From Anabaena sp. WA102 (GTDB taxonomy: Bacteria; Cyanobacteriota; Cyanobacteriia; Cyanobacteriales; Nostocaceae), in assembly GCF_001277295.1 (NCBI RefSeq), contig NZ_CP011456.1:2790001-2854000 (forward strand): DNA of 64,000 nt, read 5' to 3'. A model generated the notes under the pieces. The model was not told the DNA's origin. It saw nothing but the letters and a program-made list of their open reading frames with translations, and did not search any database. The position numbers and the translations under genes were made by a program. This document shows, one piece after another, positions 54,435 to 63,730 of the stretch. The first letter of the stretch is position 1. Each line of letters opens with the position of its first letter.

Positions 54435-55550
54435 ATGAACAGTATCGAGCTAATCACAATGCTTACTTACTCTCCAAACCCAACCTTCAGAACCAACTTG
54501 CCAAAATCACCCCTATTGGCAACGGTGACGGACGCACTAGGTAAAGTTCCTATTGTCCGATTAAATCGAATTCACCCAAGTTGTCAACAACATCATTTAT
54601 ATTTAAAACTAGAATCTTGTAATCCTGGTGGTAGTATTAAAGAAAAAAATGCGGCTTATCTGGTGAATGAAGCCGAAAAACAGGGTTTATTGCGAGCAGG
54701 TGGGACAATTATTGAATCTAGTTCTGGTAACTTTGGCATTGGATTAGCAATTGTGGGCGCTACTAAGGGTTACAGGGTAATGATTGTGATTGATGCCAAA
54801 ACCCCTGTCACCATGCGAAGAATGCTTACAGCCTACGGTGCAGAATTGGTAGAAGTGCCTTTAAGTGCGGCTGATGCTCAAGGTTCGATGCAAGTAGCAA
54901 GAATGACAAAGGCTCAGGAATTAGCCGCAAATATTCCTGATTCTTGGTATTCTTGTCAACATAAAAATCCTAGTAATACTGATGCCCATGAACTTTGGAC
55001 GGCGCGGGAAATTGAAGAAGCTTTTGGTGGTGCGCCGGATGCTATTGTTATTGGAGTTAGCACAGCCGGACAATTAGGTGGTATTAGTCGCTACTTTAAA
55101 AAGTATTATCCCCAAACCAGAATTATTGGTGTAGATGTGGCAGGATCAGCAATTTTTGGTACTCCCAGACACCCCTATAAGATGACTGGACTGGGTTTAT
55201 CTTTCGTTCCCCCCAATTTTGACCCACAGGTGTTAGATGCGGCTTATAGCGTGGATGATGCTTTGGCGTTTTCTGTTTGTCATGCTTTGGCTAAACAGGA
55301 AGGTATGCTTTTAGGTGCTTCCACTGGTGCAATTGTGGCCGCAGCTTTAGCAGATACTCAAAGATTTACTCAGCCTCAAACTATGTTACTACTTAATCCT
55401 GATCGGGGCGATCGCTACCTGGAAACAGTTTACAATGCTGATTGGCTTACAGCACAAGGAATTAACATCCTTGAACATTCCCATCTCACAGAAGCAATTG
55501 CTAATCTTCTACCTGTACCATTGGATATTGTCGGTAGGAGTCAGGAGTGA
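54435..55550 (+). CDS. PLP-dependent cysteine synthase-family enzyme, SbnA-like
   Basis: About 371 residues from ATG 54435; ATG 54459 (MLTYSPNPTFRTN) and a TTG at 54390 inside the IS relic are alternatives. It has the fold-type II PLP signature: the Schiff-base lysine in NPGGSIKEKNA, the SSSGNFGIGLAIVGATKG loop and the phosphate-binding GVSTAGQLGG. The segment MTGLGLSFVPPNFD favours the SbnA-like branch (making N-(2-amino-2-carboxyethyl)-glutamate from O-phosphoserine for diaminopropionate) over housekeeping CysK. No sbnB homologue is near. A MATE-like exporter gene follows after 115 bp on the same strand. Confidence 0.7.
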   Translation: MNSIELITMLTYSPNPTFRTNLPKSPLLATVTDALGKVPIVRLNRIHPSCQQHHLYLKLESCNPGGSIKEKNAAYLVNEAEKQGLLRAGGTIIESSSGNFGIGLAIVGATKGYRVMIVIDAKTPVTMRRMLTAYGAELVEVPLSAADAQGSMQVARMTKAQELAANIPDSWYSCQHKNPSNTDAHELWTAREIEEAFGGAPDAIVIGVSTAGQLGGISRYFKKYYPQTRIIGVDVAGSAIFGTPRHPYKMTGLGLSFVPPNFDPQVLDAAYSVDDALAFSVCHALAKQEGMLLGASTGAIVAAALADTQRFTQPQTMLLLNPDRGDRYLETVYNADWLTAQGINILEHSHLTEAIANLLPVPLDIVGRSQE

Positions 55551-55562
55551 TAAAGATAATTA

Positions 55563-55590
55563 TCTCACGCAAAGGCGCAAAGGCGCAAAG
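55563..55590. repeat. GCGCAAAG tandem repeat
   Basis: The sequence TCTCACGC followed by three AAAGGCGC units recurs at 63762-63789 after the site-2 protease gene. It is one of the dispersed short repeats of this genome. Confidence 0.7.
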
Positions 55591-55665
55591 ACTAAAAGGT
55601 TGAAATCTGGATTTTGCGCTTTTTTGTCAAAATAGCGTTATTATCACTCATTAGTTGGAAATGAT

Positions 55666-56967
55666 ATGAAGTTACAAGAACCCCAATCTCAACCAGTTAG
55701 TTTAGGGAGTTTATGGCGGGAATTTTTGCCTTTGTCTCTCAGTGATGTAACTATGGCCTGTGGTGATCCGATGATGACCACTACATTGGCTTATCTTCCT
55801 GATGCTCAAGTTAACTTAGCGGCTGTAGGTATTGCTAAATCTTTGGCGATATTTTTTGAAAGTCCGATTATTATGATTTTGCACGCTGCTAATGCTTTAG
55901 CTGGTTCTCAAGATTCACGTAAGGCATTATGGCGGTTTACATTATTTGTAGGTGCGGGACTGACTTGTTTATTGAGTTTGTTGGGACTACCAATGATATT
56001 TAATTTTGTGGGTGTGAGTCTGTTGGGCATACCATCTGCAATGTTGGCTACAGTTAGTCAAGTATTATTATTAATAGGTGGTTGGCCATTTGCGATCGCC
56101 TGGCGGCGTTATTTTCAAGGGTTATTAATTTATCATGGTCAGTCTCGCGCTGTGGCAAAAGCCAGTATTCTCAGGTTATTCACATTAGCATTAGTCCTCA
56201 CGGGTGGATTTTTCTTGCCCATATCTGGGGGTGTACTTGCTGGATTTGCCCTCATCAGTGGGGTGGTTGTCGAAGCAATAGCTGTAACAATTTTTGCTCG
56301 GCTTTCTGGTGCAACTTTACCGCCACAAATAGAACAACCTAATTTACCCCGTAACTTAGCACAGGTGTGGAAGTTCTATTTACCTTTAGCTAATTCTATG
56401 ATGGTGGTTTGGGGCGGAAGGGCGATATTAATTAGCATTCTTGCCCGCGCTGAAGATTCGACAATTGCTATTGCTGCTTGGTCTGCGGCTTGGGGACTGG
56501 TTCTTGTAATTGCCAATTCTACCCGGATGGTACAGCAAATGGTGATTAAATATCGTCATCAAGTGAGCGATCGCCAATTGCTGAGTTTTGCTATCAGTGT
56601 CGGTGCTGCTTGTTCTAGCTTACTATTATTGATGAGTGTAACACCAATAGGCGATCGTATCGTTCAAAGTTTCATTGGTAATGATATTATCTTAGCTAAC
56701 AGCATCAAACCTGTACTTTTAATTTGTACAATTGTGCCATTATTTGTGGCTTTACAAAATGCAACTCAGGGTTTTTTAGTCAGCGAAAACCGCACAGGGC
56801 AAGTAAATCTATCTACCTGGTTAGGAACAGGGACTTTATTGATAATTGCCACCTTTGCTATTAACAAGGGCATGAATGGGGCAATGGCCGCCGCTATTGC
56901 CATGATTACATCTATGTTAGTTGAAGTTACTTGTTTACTTTGGAAACGAGCGGCAAAATCACAGTAA
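55666..56967 (+). CDS. MATE-like multidrug/metabolite exporter
   Basis: A 433-residue membrane protein with about twelve helices. The internal two-fold symmetry (FLPLSLSDVTMACGDPMMT at the start, KFYLPLANSMMVVWGGRAIL in the second half) and GGWPFAIAWRRYFQGLLIYHGQS in the middle match the MATE/polysaccharide-flippase superfamily. The substrate is unknown; as the downstream neighbour of an SbnA-like enzyme it might export an amino-acid product, which is an inference. The last 41 bp overlap the 3' end of the convergent histidine kinase gene. Confidence 0.75.
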   Translation: MKLQEPQSQPVSLGSLWREFLPLSLSDVTMACGDPMMTTTLAYLPDAQVNLAAVGIAKSLAIFFESPIIMILHAANALAGSQDSRKALWRFTLFVGAGLTCLLSLLGLPMIFNFVGVSLLGIPSAMLATVSQVLLLIGGWPFAIAWRRYFQGLLIYHGQSRAVAKASILRLFTLALVLTGGFFLPISGGVLAGFALISGVVVEAIAVTIFARLSGATLPPQIEQPNLPRNLAQVWKFYLPLANSMMVVWGGRAILISILARAEDSTIAIAAWSAAWGLVLVIANSTRMVQQMVIKYRHQVSDRQLLSFAISVGAACSSLLLLMSVTPIGDRIVQSFIGNDIILANSIKPVLLICTIVPLFVALQNATQGFLVSENRTGQVNLSTWLGTGTLLIIATFAINKGMNGAMAAAIAMITSMLVEVTCLLWKRAAKSQ

Positions 56968-58246
56968 ATGTACTGCCCTTATTTACATGACTTTGTACTT
57001 CTAATTTACCTTTGTGAGTTTGGACAATTGCCAAAGTAATAGCCAAACCTAATCCAGAACCACCAGTATTGCGAGAACGATCTGCATTAACTCGATAAAA
57101 GCGCTCAAAGATGTGGGGAAGATCAGAATTAGAAATACCAATACCTGTATCTTTAATAGTAATTACACCTTGATGATCATTAGTTGTCAGATGAATATTT
57201 ACTTCCCCAGATTCAGGAGTGTATTTAATGGCATTACCAACTAAATTCAACAACATTCGATAAATTTGACTTTCATTACCGTGAATATAAAAATCAGATT
57301 GATCAGGAATATGACTAGATAATAAAACTTGTGCATCCATAGCCATTGGCATTAATTCCTCTTCTACATCTGCAACTAAATCATTCAAACAAATTTGCTG
57401 TAACTTAGCTTCTTGTAATCCACTTTCTAATCTAGATAATAATAACAAATCCTGTGTTAATGTTACTAATCTTTTAATTTGTCTCTTCAATGCTTTTTGA
57501 GTTTCTGGGCTAATTGAATTTGTTTCGACAATGGTTTGTAAAGATGTAATGGGAGTTCTTAATTCATGTGCCGCGTCAGCGGTAAATTGTTGTAATTGTT
57601 GATATGATTTTTCAATTGGCTGCATAGCTAAACCTGCTAACCACCAACCTGCACCACCAATGAGGATCATAGAAGAGGGAATACCCAATCCTAATAACCA
57701 ATGTAAACTATTCATATAATCATTTAATCGTTGTACAGTTCGTCCAACTTGTAAATATCCCCATAATTGATTATTGTTGATTTTTAAGGGCATTAAATGT
57801 AAATGATATAGTTCACCATGACGATTTTTGATATCATAAGAATGATTGAGGTGAATATTATCGGGAAATTCATCTGGATTATTACCAATCGCAGCAGTTG
57901 CTTCTCCTGATAGTGTTAAAAATCTCAGATAATATCCTTCTGCTAATAAATTCAGTAAATCTGATTCTGATTTAATGGGTAAACAAGATTGTTGCTTTAA
58001 ACAAAGTCCTGGTAAAGATTTTTGAGTAGTAATAGATAATTCTCCAGGAATTTTTAACTCTGTTTTTAATTGATCTTGAAATACCTTACCAAAAACTTCC
58101 AATTCTCGATCAACTGTGCGAGTAAAAGCTTGTACCATGACACTGTGAGCGATGCAACCACATAGTAATAAAGTTGATCCCATCACACCAGCATAGGTAA
58201 TCGCTAATTTAAACCGAGAATGATTGAATAGTGAATTATTATTCAT
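56927..58246 (-). CDS. rppB: Sensor histidine kinase, RppB-like
   Basis: A 439-residue membrane kinase. Helices at about residues 14-36 and 182-206 frame an extracytoplasmic sensor of about 145 residues. The H-box is TADAAHELRTP with His227; the ATP-binding part has NAIKYTPESGEVNI (N box), IKDTGIGIS (G1), FERFYRVNADRSRNTGGSGLGLAI (F and G2). It pairs with the response regulator just upstream on the same strand. The pair resembles RppA/RppB (NrsR/NrsS) of Synechocystis, reported to respond to redox state or nickel. The 3' end overlaps the convergent exporter gene. Confidence 0.85.
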   Translation of the reverse strand: MNNNSLFNHSRFKLAITYAGVMGSTLLLCGCIAHSVMVQAFTRTVDRELEVFGKVFQDQLKTELKIPGELSITTQKSLPGLCLKQQSCLPIKSESDLLNLLAEGYYLRFLTLSGEATAAIGNNPDEFPDNIHLNHSYDIKNRHGELYHLHLMPLKINNNQLWGYLQVGRTVQRLNDYMNSLHWLLGLGIPSSMILIGGAGWWLAGLAMQPIEKSYQQLQQFTADAAHELRTPITSLQTIVETNSISPETQKALKRQIKRLVTLTQDLLLLSRLESGLQEAKLQQICLNDLVADVEEELMPMAMDAQVLLSSHIPDQSDFYIHGNESQIYRMLLNLVGNAIKYTPESGEVNIHLTTNDHQGVITIKDTGIGISNSDLPHIFERFYRVNADRSRNTGGSGLGLAITLAIVQTHKGKLEVQSHVNKGSTFTVILPLVSKVNK

Positions 58247-58270
58247 CTGATTTTAGATTTTGTAAATATA

Positions 58271-58334
58271 AGATCCCCGACTTCTGGCATTAATTGATAA
58301 CTTATTGACAAAATAAAAAAGAAGTCGGGGATCT
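58271..58334. repeat. Palindrome AGATCCCCGACTTCT with a 34-base loop
   Basis: The two arms (58271-58285 and 58320-58334) are the same as in the four compact copies, but the loop is 34 bases and not 3. It lies between the response regulator stop and the kinase start, inside the presumed operon. Confidence 0.75.
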
Positions 58335-58337
58335 CAA

Positions 58338-59024
58338 CTATGCGGAAAAACGATAACCAAAACCTCGGATAGTTTCAATTGCTTTAGAAAAACCACATTC
58401 TGATAATTTGCGTCTTAGTAATCTTACTTGTGCAGCAACAACATTACTCACAGTATCACTTTCAAAATCCCACAATCTAGCGCGAATTTGTTCATGAGTT
58501 AGTATTTGTTGAGGATGTTGCATGAAATATTCTAAAAGTTGAAATTCTTTAGCTGTGAGGATAATTGGTGAAGAATTTTCCACTGCTAAATTCACAACTG
58601 AAAAATTACTATAATCTAAAATTAAAGAACCTATTTGTAACTGCGGTGGTTGAAAATTTGGTAATCTTCTTTGTAATGCTCTTACCCGCGCCAATAATTC
58701 TTCCATACCAAAGGGTTTCACTAGGTAATCATCTGCACCTGCATCTAAACCCGTAACACGATCATTCATGCTATCTCTAGCTGTTAATAACATAATTGGT
58801 AACTGATTTTTTTGCGCCCTTAATCTTTTACACAATTCCAATCCTGACAACTTTGGTAACATCCAATCTAAAATCGCAATTTCATATCTTTGAGGTATTG
58901 TCTGCAAATAATCCCAAGCAGTCTCTCCATCTTCCACCCAATCTACTATATAATCGCGTTGAATAAGAGCATTATGAATACCATTTCCTAAATCATGTTC
59001 ATCTTCAACTAATAATAACCGCAT
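58338..59024 (-). CDS. rppA: OmpR-family response regulator, RppA-like
   Basis: A 228-residue regulator. The receiver domain has the acidic pocket VEDEHD, phosphoacceptor Asp53 (ILDWMLP), LLTARDS and the lysine in LVKPFG. The C-terminal winged helix (about 130-228) has LTAKEFQLLEYFMQHP and RLLRRKL...IETIRGFGYRF, typical of OmpR/PhoB DNA-binding domains. It precedes the RppB-like kinase by 91 bp, with a palindrome between. Target genes are not evident; the neighbouring exporter could be one. Confidence 0.88.
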   Translation of the reverse strand: MRLLLVEDEHDLGNGIHNALIQRDYIVDWVEDGETAWDYLQTIPQRYEIAILDWMLPKLSGLELCKRLRAQKNQLPIMLLTARDSMNDRVTGLDAGADDYLVKPFGMEELLARVRALQRRLPNFQPPQLQIGSLILDYSNFSVVNLAVENSSPIILTAKEFQLLEYFMQHPQQILTHEQIRARLWDFESDTVSNVVAAQVRLLRRKLSECGFSKAIETIRGFGYRFSA

Positions 59025-59230
59025 AATAATAATTATATGTAAGACTGCACAGAATAATTATCATCCATATTTATCCGCGTTCATCTGCGTTTATCTGCGT
59101 TTAATTATTCTTAAAATTCTCTTCTATGCAGTCTCATCTTAATTTGGTACAAGTAAAAATTAAAAGTGTTTTACCAAATATTTCTAGTTGGTTGCTGATT
59201 ATTTATTGTCAGAAAATTTTTAGTCCCATT

Positions 59231-59277
59231 AAAAAACGTCTGGGAGTGTTGCCGTGTTTCCACCCCAGACGTTTTTT
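59231..59277. terminator. Bidirectional terminator-like hairpin
   Basis: The arms AAAAAACGTCTGGG and CCCAGACGTTTTTT pair over 14 bp around a 19-base loop, with A and T runs on the outer sides. It lies beyond the purH stop codon, 190 bp away, and upstream of rppA. It would terminate purH-direction transcripts well. Confidence 0.75.
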
Positions 59278-59420
59278 AAACTTGCTCCTCACACACAAAT
59301 CTAATTTATCACCCTTTTCTGAAAATGGCAAGTACCCTAGACAACAATTTTAGAAATTGTTTGGAACAGGCAAGAGGCAAGAGGCAAGAGGGAACAAGAT
59401 TTTTACCAATTACCCATTAC

Positions 59421-60944
59421 CTAATGCAAAAAGTGGCGTACACCAGTGAGAACCATTAATAATCCCAGTTCGTTAGCGGCTTTGATAGAATCCTTATCCT
59501 TGAGACTGCCTCCGGGTTGGACAATGGCGGTAATTCCGGCTGCTGCGGCGGCTTTAACGGTATCATCGAAGGGGAAGAAGCCGTCACTAGCGAGGAATGC
59601 TCCTTGGGCTTTTTCTCCAGCTTGTTCGAGAGCGATTTTTGTCGAACCGACACGGTTCATTTGTCCAGCCCCGACACCTAAAGTTGTGCGATCGCTCGCA
59701 ATGACGATAGCATTAGATTTAACGTGCTTGCAAACTTTCCAAGCAAACAGTAATTCTGCTAACTCCCAGGGAGTAGGTTGACGTTCAGTGACAACTTGCC
59801 ATTGACTAGGATCAGCAATGATATCATCAGCAGATTGGACTAAAAACCCACCAGCTACAGCTTTCACAGTTTCTTTTGGTCCAGTCAGCAAATCTGGTAA
59901 AATCAAAACTCGGACATTGCCTTTTTTAGTTAAAATTTCCTGAGCTTCCTCGTCACAACCAGGAGCAACTACGCACTCTAAAAACGTCTTCGTTAATTCC
60001 GTCGCTGTCCCTGCATCAATAGGACGGTTTAAAGCCACAATTCCCCCAAAAGCCGAGATAGAATCAGCATTAAAGGCTTTTTGATAAGCGTCAAAAATTG
60101 TGTCTGCTTCCGCAGTTCCACAGGGATTAGTATGTTTGATAATTGTCGCCGCAGGACTGGTTGTAAATTCAGCAATTATCCGCCGTGCAGCTTCCAAATC
60201 TACCAAATTATTATAACTGAGTTCCTTACCTTGCAGTTTTGTCGCTGCTGTCCAACCTGTAGCTTCACTTCCCGTTTGATACCATGCTGCGGGTTGGTGA
60301 GGATTTTCTCCATAACGCAAAGATTGGAGTTGTGTACCGGAAATGGTAAATTCTTGTGCTTGTGTGCCAGCTAAATAAGATGCTATGGCATTATCATAAC
60401 TAGCAGTATGCAAAAATCCCTTTAAAGCACATTTTTGGCGAAACTCTAAAGATGCCTCTCCATTTTGGCGTAATTCTTGCAAATACTCACCATATTGAGC
60501 AGGATCACATAATACCGTCAAATGGGCGTAATTTTTGGAAGAAGCCCTTAACATAGCCGGGCCACCAATATCAATTTGTTCCACCGCGTCAGCTAAAGTC
60601 ACACCTGGTTTAGCAATGGTTTCTGCAAAAGGATAAAGATTAACAACGACTAAATCAATGGGACGAATTTGATTATTTTCCAAATCTGTGACATCTTGCT
60701 CCACATCTCGCCGTGCTAAAATCCCCCCATGAATGCGAGGATGAAGAGTTTTCACCCGACCGCCTAAAATTTCCGGTGAACCCGTATAATCAGAAACCTT
60801 AGTAACTGGTATGCCGGCATCTTTCAGGGTTTTGGCTGTTCCCCCACTGCTGATAATATCAAAGCCAAATTCTTCAACCAAACTCCGGGCTAAATCAATT
60901 ACACCAGTTTTATTAGATACACTCAGCAGGGCTAAACGCGCCAT
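59421..60944 (-). CDS. purH: Bifunctional AICAR formyltransferase / IMP cyclohydrolase
   Basis: A 507-residue enzyme for the last two steps of IMP synthesis. Residues 1-195 are the cyclohydrolase (SNKTGVIDLARSL, SSGGTAKTL, GGRVKTLHPRIHGGIL, NLYPF). The rest is the formyltransferase (LRYGENPHQPAAWY, KHTNPCGTA with the catalytic Lys-His, SISAFGGIVALN, GAGQMNRVGSTKIAL, ASDGFFPFDD). Full length and no oddities. It is monocistronic, with inverted copies of a CGCAGATAAACGC repeat on both sides (59064-59100 and 61062-61092). Confidence 0.96.
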   Translation of the reverse strand: MARLALLSVSNKTGVIDLARSLVEEFGFDIISSGGTAKTLKDAGIPVTKVSDYTGSPEILGGRVKTLHPRIHGGILARRDVEQDVTDLENNQIRPIDLVVVNLYPFAETIAKPGVTLADAVEQIDIGGPAMLRASSKNYAHLTVLCDPAQYGEYLQELRQNGEASLEFRQKCALKGFLHTASYDNAIASYLAGTQAQEFTISGTQLQSLRYGENPHQPAAWYQTGSEATGWTAATKLQGKELSYNNLVDLEAARRIIAEFTTSPAATIIKHTNPCGTAEADTIFDAYQKAFNADSISAFGGIVALNRPIDAGTATELTKTFLECVVAPGCDEEAQEILTKKGNVRVLILPDLLTGPKETVKAVAGGFLVQSADDIIADPSQWQVVTERQPTPWELAELLFAWKVCKHVKSNAIVIASDRTTLGVGAGQMNRVGSTKIALEQAGEKAQGAFLASDGFFPFDDTVKAAAAAGITAIVQPGGSLKDKDSIKAANELGLLMVLTGVRHFLH

Positions 60945-61135
60945 AATTCCCTAGATTCCTTTGGACTAAATTGCAAACAGAAGAACATTTTACCGAAAGG
61001 GTGTTAAAAGTTCATACCAAATTAAGATAAAGCTGTATAAAAGCAGATTTATAGAATTTTGAACGCAGATAAACGCAGATAAACGCGGATGAATGAATGG
61101 ATCTGATGATTCTGTGCCACCTCACATAAAAATCA

Positions 61136-62113
61136 TGTGACATACTCCACACACTCCCTTTCAGGTGAGTGTGGGCTTCTCAGCGACTCTTCTATGAAGA
61201 CATTGACTGAGCTTTAAGACCGTGTGTCCCACGGTTCTTGATATTTATAGCCGCGTTCAAGTCCCTACACAAACTCCCATGACATGCAGGGCAGTTGTGC
61301 ATTCTTTGAGATAGCGGCTTTTTAACTTTGTTACCACAACTAGAACATTCTTGGCTTGTCCCGTTGGGATTTACAGCAACCACCTTCAGCCCAGCATTTT
61401 CGGCTTTGACTGTTAGTATTGAAATAAATTGTCCCCAACCAGCATCGTTAATACTTTTTGCCAATCTTGTTCTAGCAAGTCCCTTGATGTTTAACTTTTC
61501 AACAGCTACTACATCATACTTGTTCAGTAGATTGTTTGCAGTTTTAAAATGAAAATCTTTGCGGGTATCTGATACTTTCTTATGTTGAATACCCAGTTTT
61601 TTAATCGCTTTTTTACGACGATTAGATCCCTTCTTTCTGCGAGAAACACGACGTTGTGCAGATTCTAATTTGCGTTCAGCTTTGCGTAAAAACTTAGGAG
61701 CGGCAATTCTTTCATCATCTGAGGTGACAATAAAATCTATTAAACCTGGTTCTTCCGTACCTGTTATGCCAAATATGAGTTTATTTACCCCACAACCCAT
61801 ATAAATAAAGGATTTTATTGTTTTTGATACCAAATTTGTCAAAATAAACAATAAATTAACGTAAAATCCTTATATAACAAGGATTTTGGGATTTAAAAAA
61901 ATAATTTAGCATAACAAGTACCGAAGAGCCGATATATTAAGATATATATAGTAAGAGGCTATGAAAATATATTGAAAATCAAAATTTACCAGAAGAATAA
62001 AAGAGTGTTCGTTTCCGACCTGTTCCCTTCTCTCGTGCTACGCACATTAGTCAGGGAACTGTCGTCAACTCACGCGCCATTCATCCCACGCTCCTAAGAG
62101 CGAGCGTGGGGCT
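61136..62113 (-). mobile_element. IS200/IS605-family element with damaged tnpB
   Basis: On the minus strand it runs from a left-end hairpin (62085-62111: CCCACGCTC/GAGCGAGCGTGGGG) through tnpB to a right-end hairpin (61148-61180: CCACACACTCCC/GGTGAGTGTGGGC) and GTGAC. No tnpA is present. The right end after the tnpB stop is where the omega RNA scaffold of TnpB systems would lie. The relic at 54062-54388 shares both end structures. Confidence 0.75.
61192..61851 (-). pseudogene. tnpB: TnpB (IS605 OrfB) C-terminal half, N-terminally truncated
   Basis: A 219-codon frame starting at TTG 61851 or ATG 61800. It covers only the second half of TnpB: RKAERKLESAQRRVSRR, the RuvC glutamate in VAVEKLNIKGLAR, the zinc finger CSSCGNK...NCPACHG, and the final RuvC aspartate in CRDLNAAINI. 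The first RuvC aspartate (normally in a GIDLG-type motif before LIDF) is missing; GTEEPGLIDF stands there. A working TnpB is about 380-400 residues, so RNA-guided cleavage activity is unlikely. Confidence 0.8.
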
Positions 62114-62254
62114 TCTGTCGGGAAAGCTAAAATAATTAGGGCTTTATTCTCAAAAAACTGGATAATTCGGGCAGAATCCAAACAAAGTTATTATGAATAG
62201 TGTATAGAAAACCGGACTTGTACTAGCTTCGGTCTCAATAGCAAAGGTTTAGAG

Positions 62255-63730
62255 ATGTTTACTTCATCGGAAACTCCTATAATTGCAGCCATTGTGCTGA
62301 TAGCGTCCGGCATTTTAGGCTGGGGCTTTTATCGTGCCAGACCTTTTGGTAAACTAGGCATCCTCGCCTGGTTACAATCTGTTGTCTTAATGACTCCCTG
62401 GCTTTTGTTCTTTGGATTATTTGCCGCTGGGATTTATATCAATATTGTTGGTATCTTGTTCTTGGTGGTAGCTTCCGCTGGATTGTATATTTTCCTGGGT
62501 AGAAAATTACGGGAAGCCGGTCAAGATGCTATTCTCAAGCAACGGGCAACGGACAGACTTGCAGCCCAAGGTGATAAAGACAGTTCCGTTGCAGTATCAG
62601 AACTGCAATTAGAACCAACACCCATACCCGAAGCAGATTTAAGTCTGATTAGAGGTATTTTCGGCATTGACACATTTTTTGCCACAGAAACTATTCCCTA
62701 CCAAGAAGGAGTGGTTTTTAAAGGCAATTTGCGGGGAGAACCAGAAGCGGTTCATAACCGACTAACAAAAAGTTTACAGGAACGCTTAGAAGATAAATAT
62801 CGCCTATTTTTGGTAGAAAATACTGACGGCAAACCTGTCATAATTATTCTCCCTAGCCGCACTGACCCCCAACGCGCCCAATTGGCACAAAAAGCTTTTG
62901 CAGTGATTTTGTTCATTGCAACTATCGCTACTAGCTTAGAGGTGGGGGGTATATTACAGAATTTCGATTTATTTAGTAACCCGGAACGCTTTGCAGAAGC
63001 TTTACCTATTGCTTTGGGTTTATCGGTAATTTTGATCTCTCACGAAGTTGGACATTGGTTGTTAGCGCGTCGTCACCAAGTTAAATTAAGTTGGCCGTTC
63101 TTTTTACCAGCGGTGCAAATTGGTTCTTTTGGGGCAATTACTAGGTTTGAATCCCTTGTCCCTAGCCGTAAAGCCTTATTTGATATTGCTTTGGCAGGAC
63201 CCGCTTTTGGGGGGATTACTTCTTTGTTATTACTGGTGATAGGGTTGCTACTTTCTCACCCAGGGAGTTTATTCCAATTACCCAATCAGTTTTTCCAAGG
63301 TTCAATTTTAGTCGGTAGTTTGGCACGGGTTGTCCTTGGTTCGGCTTTACAATCTCCGGTGGTGAATATTCATCCTTTGGTAATTATTGGTTGGTTGGGA
63401 TTAGTTATCACTGCGTTGAATTTAATGCCCGCTGGACAACTAGACGGGGGGCGAATTGTCCAAGCGATTTATGGACGCAAAACCGCAGGAAGAACCACTT
63501 TTGCCACGATAGTTTTACTGGCTATCGTATCATTAGGTAATCCTTTGGCGATGTATTGGGCAATTGTGATTTTGTTTTTACAACGCGATTTAGAGCGCCC
63601 CAGTTTGAATGAAATTAGTGAACCAGATGATGCTAGGGCGGCTTTATGTCTTTTGGCGTTGTTTTTGATGATTGCTACTCTTTTACCTTTAACTCCGGCT
63701 TTGGCTGGGCGCTTGGGTATCGGTAGTTAG
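62255..63730 (+). CDS. Site-2 protease (M50), EGY-type
   Basis: A 491-residue membrane metalloprotease. Two or three N-terminal helices (about residues 8-82) precede a soluble stretch of about 130 residues, then the zinc motif HEVGH at 263-267 within a helix, and the third ligand in NLMPAGQLDGGRI. The pre-motif GNLRGEP...is typical of the cyanobacterial/chloroplast EGY (ethylene-dependent gravitropism-deficient and yellow-green) group. It probably cleaves anti-sigma factors or thylakoid proteins within the membrane. It is monocistronic, with a HIP1-poor 140-bp spacer after the IS element. Confidence 0.9.
   Translation: MFTSSETPIIAAIVLIASGILGWGFYRARPFGKLGILAWLQSVVLMTPWLLFFGLFAAGIYINIVGILFLVVASAGLYIFLGRKLREAGQDAILKQRATDRLAAQGDKDSSVAVSELQLEPTPIPEADLSLIRGIFGIDTFFATETIPYQEGVVFKGNLRGEPEAVHNRLTKSLQERLEDKYRLFLVENTDGKPVIIILPSRTDPQRAQLAQKAFAVILFIATIATSLEVGGILQNFDLFSNPERFAEALPIALGLSVILISHEVGHWLLARRHQVKLSWPFFLPAVQIGSFGAITRFESLVPSRKALFDIALAGPAFGGITSLLLLVIGLLLSHPGSLFQLPNQFFQGSILVGSLARVVLGSALQSPVVNIHPLVIIGWLGLVITALNLMPAGQLDGGRIVQAIYGRKTAGRTTFATIVLLAIVSLGNPLAMYWAIVILFLQRDLERPSLNEISEPDDARAALCLLALFLMIATLLPLTPALAGRLGIGS

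Noticed and set aside
59126..59353. 75-residue open frame beside rppA
   Set aside because: It spans the terminator hairpin at 59231-59277 and shows no protein family pattern.
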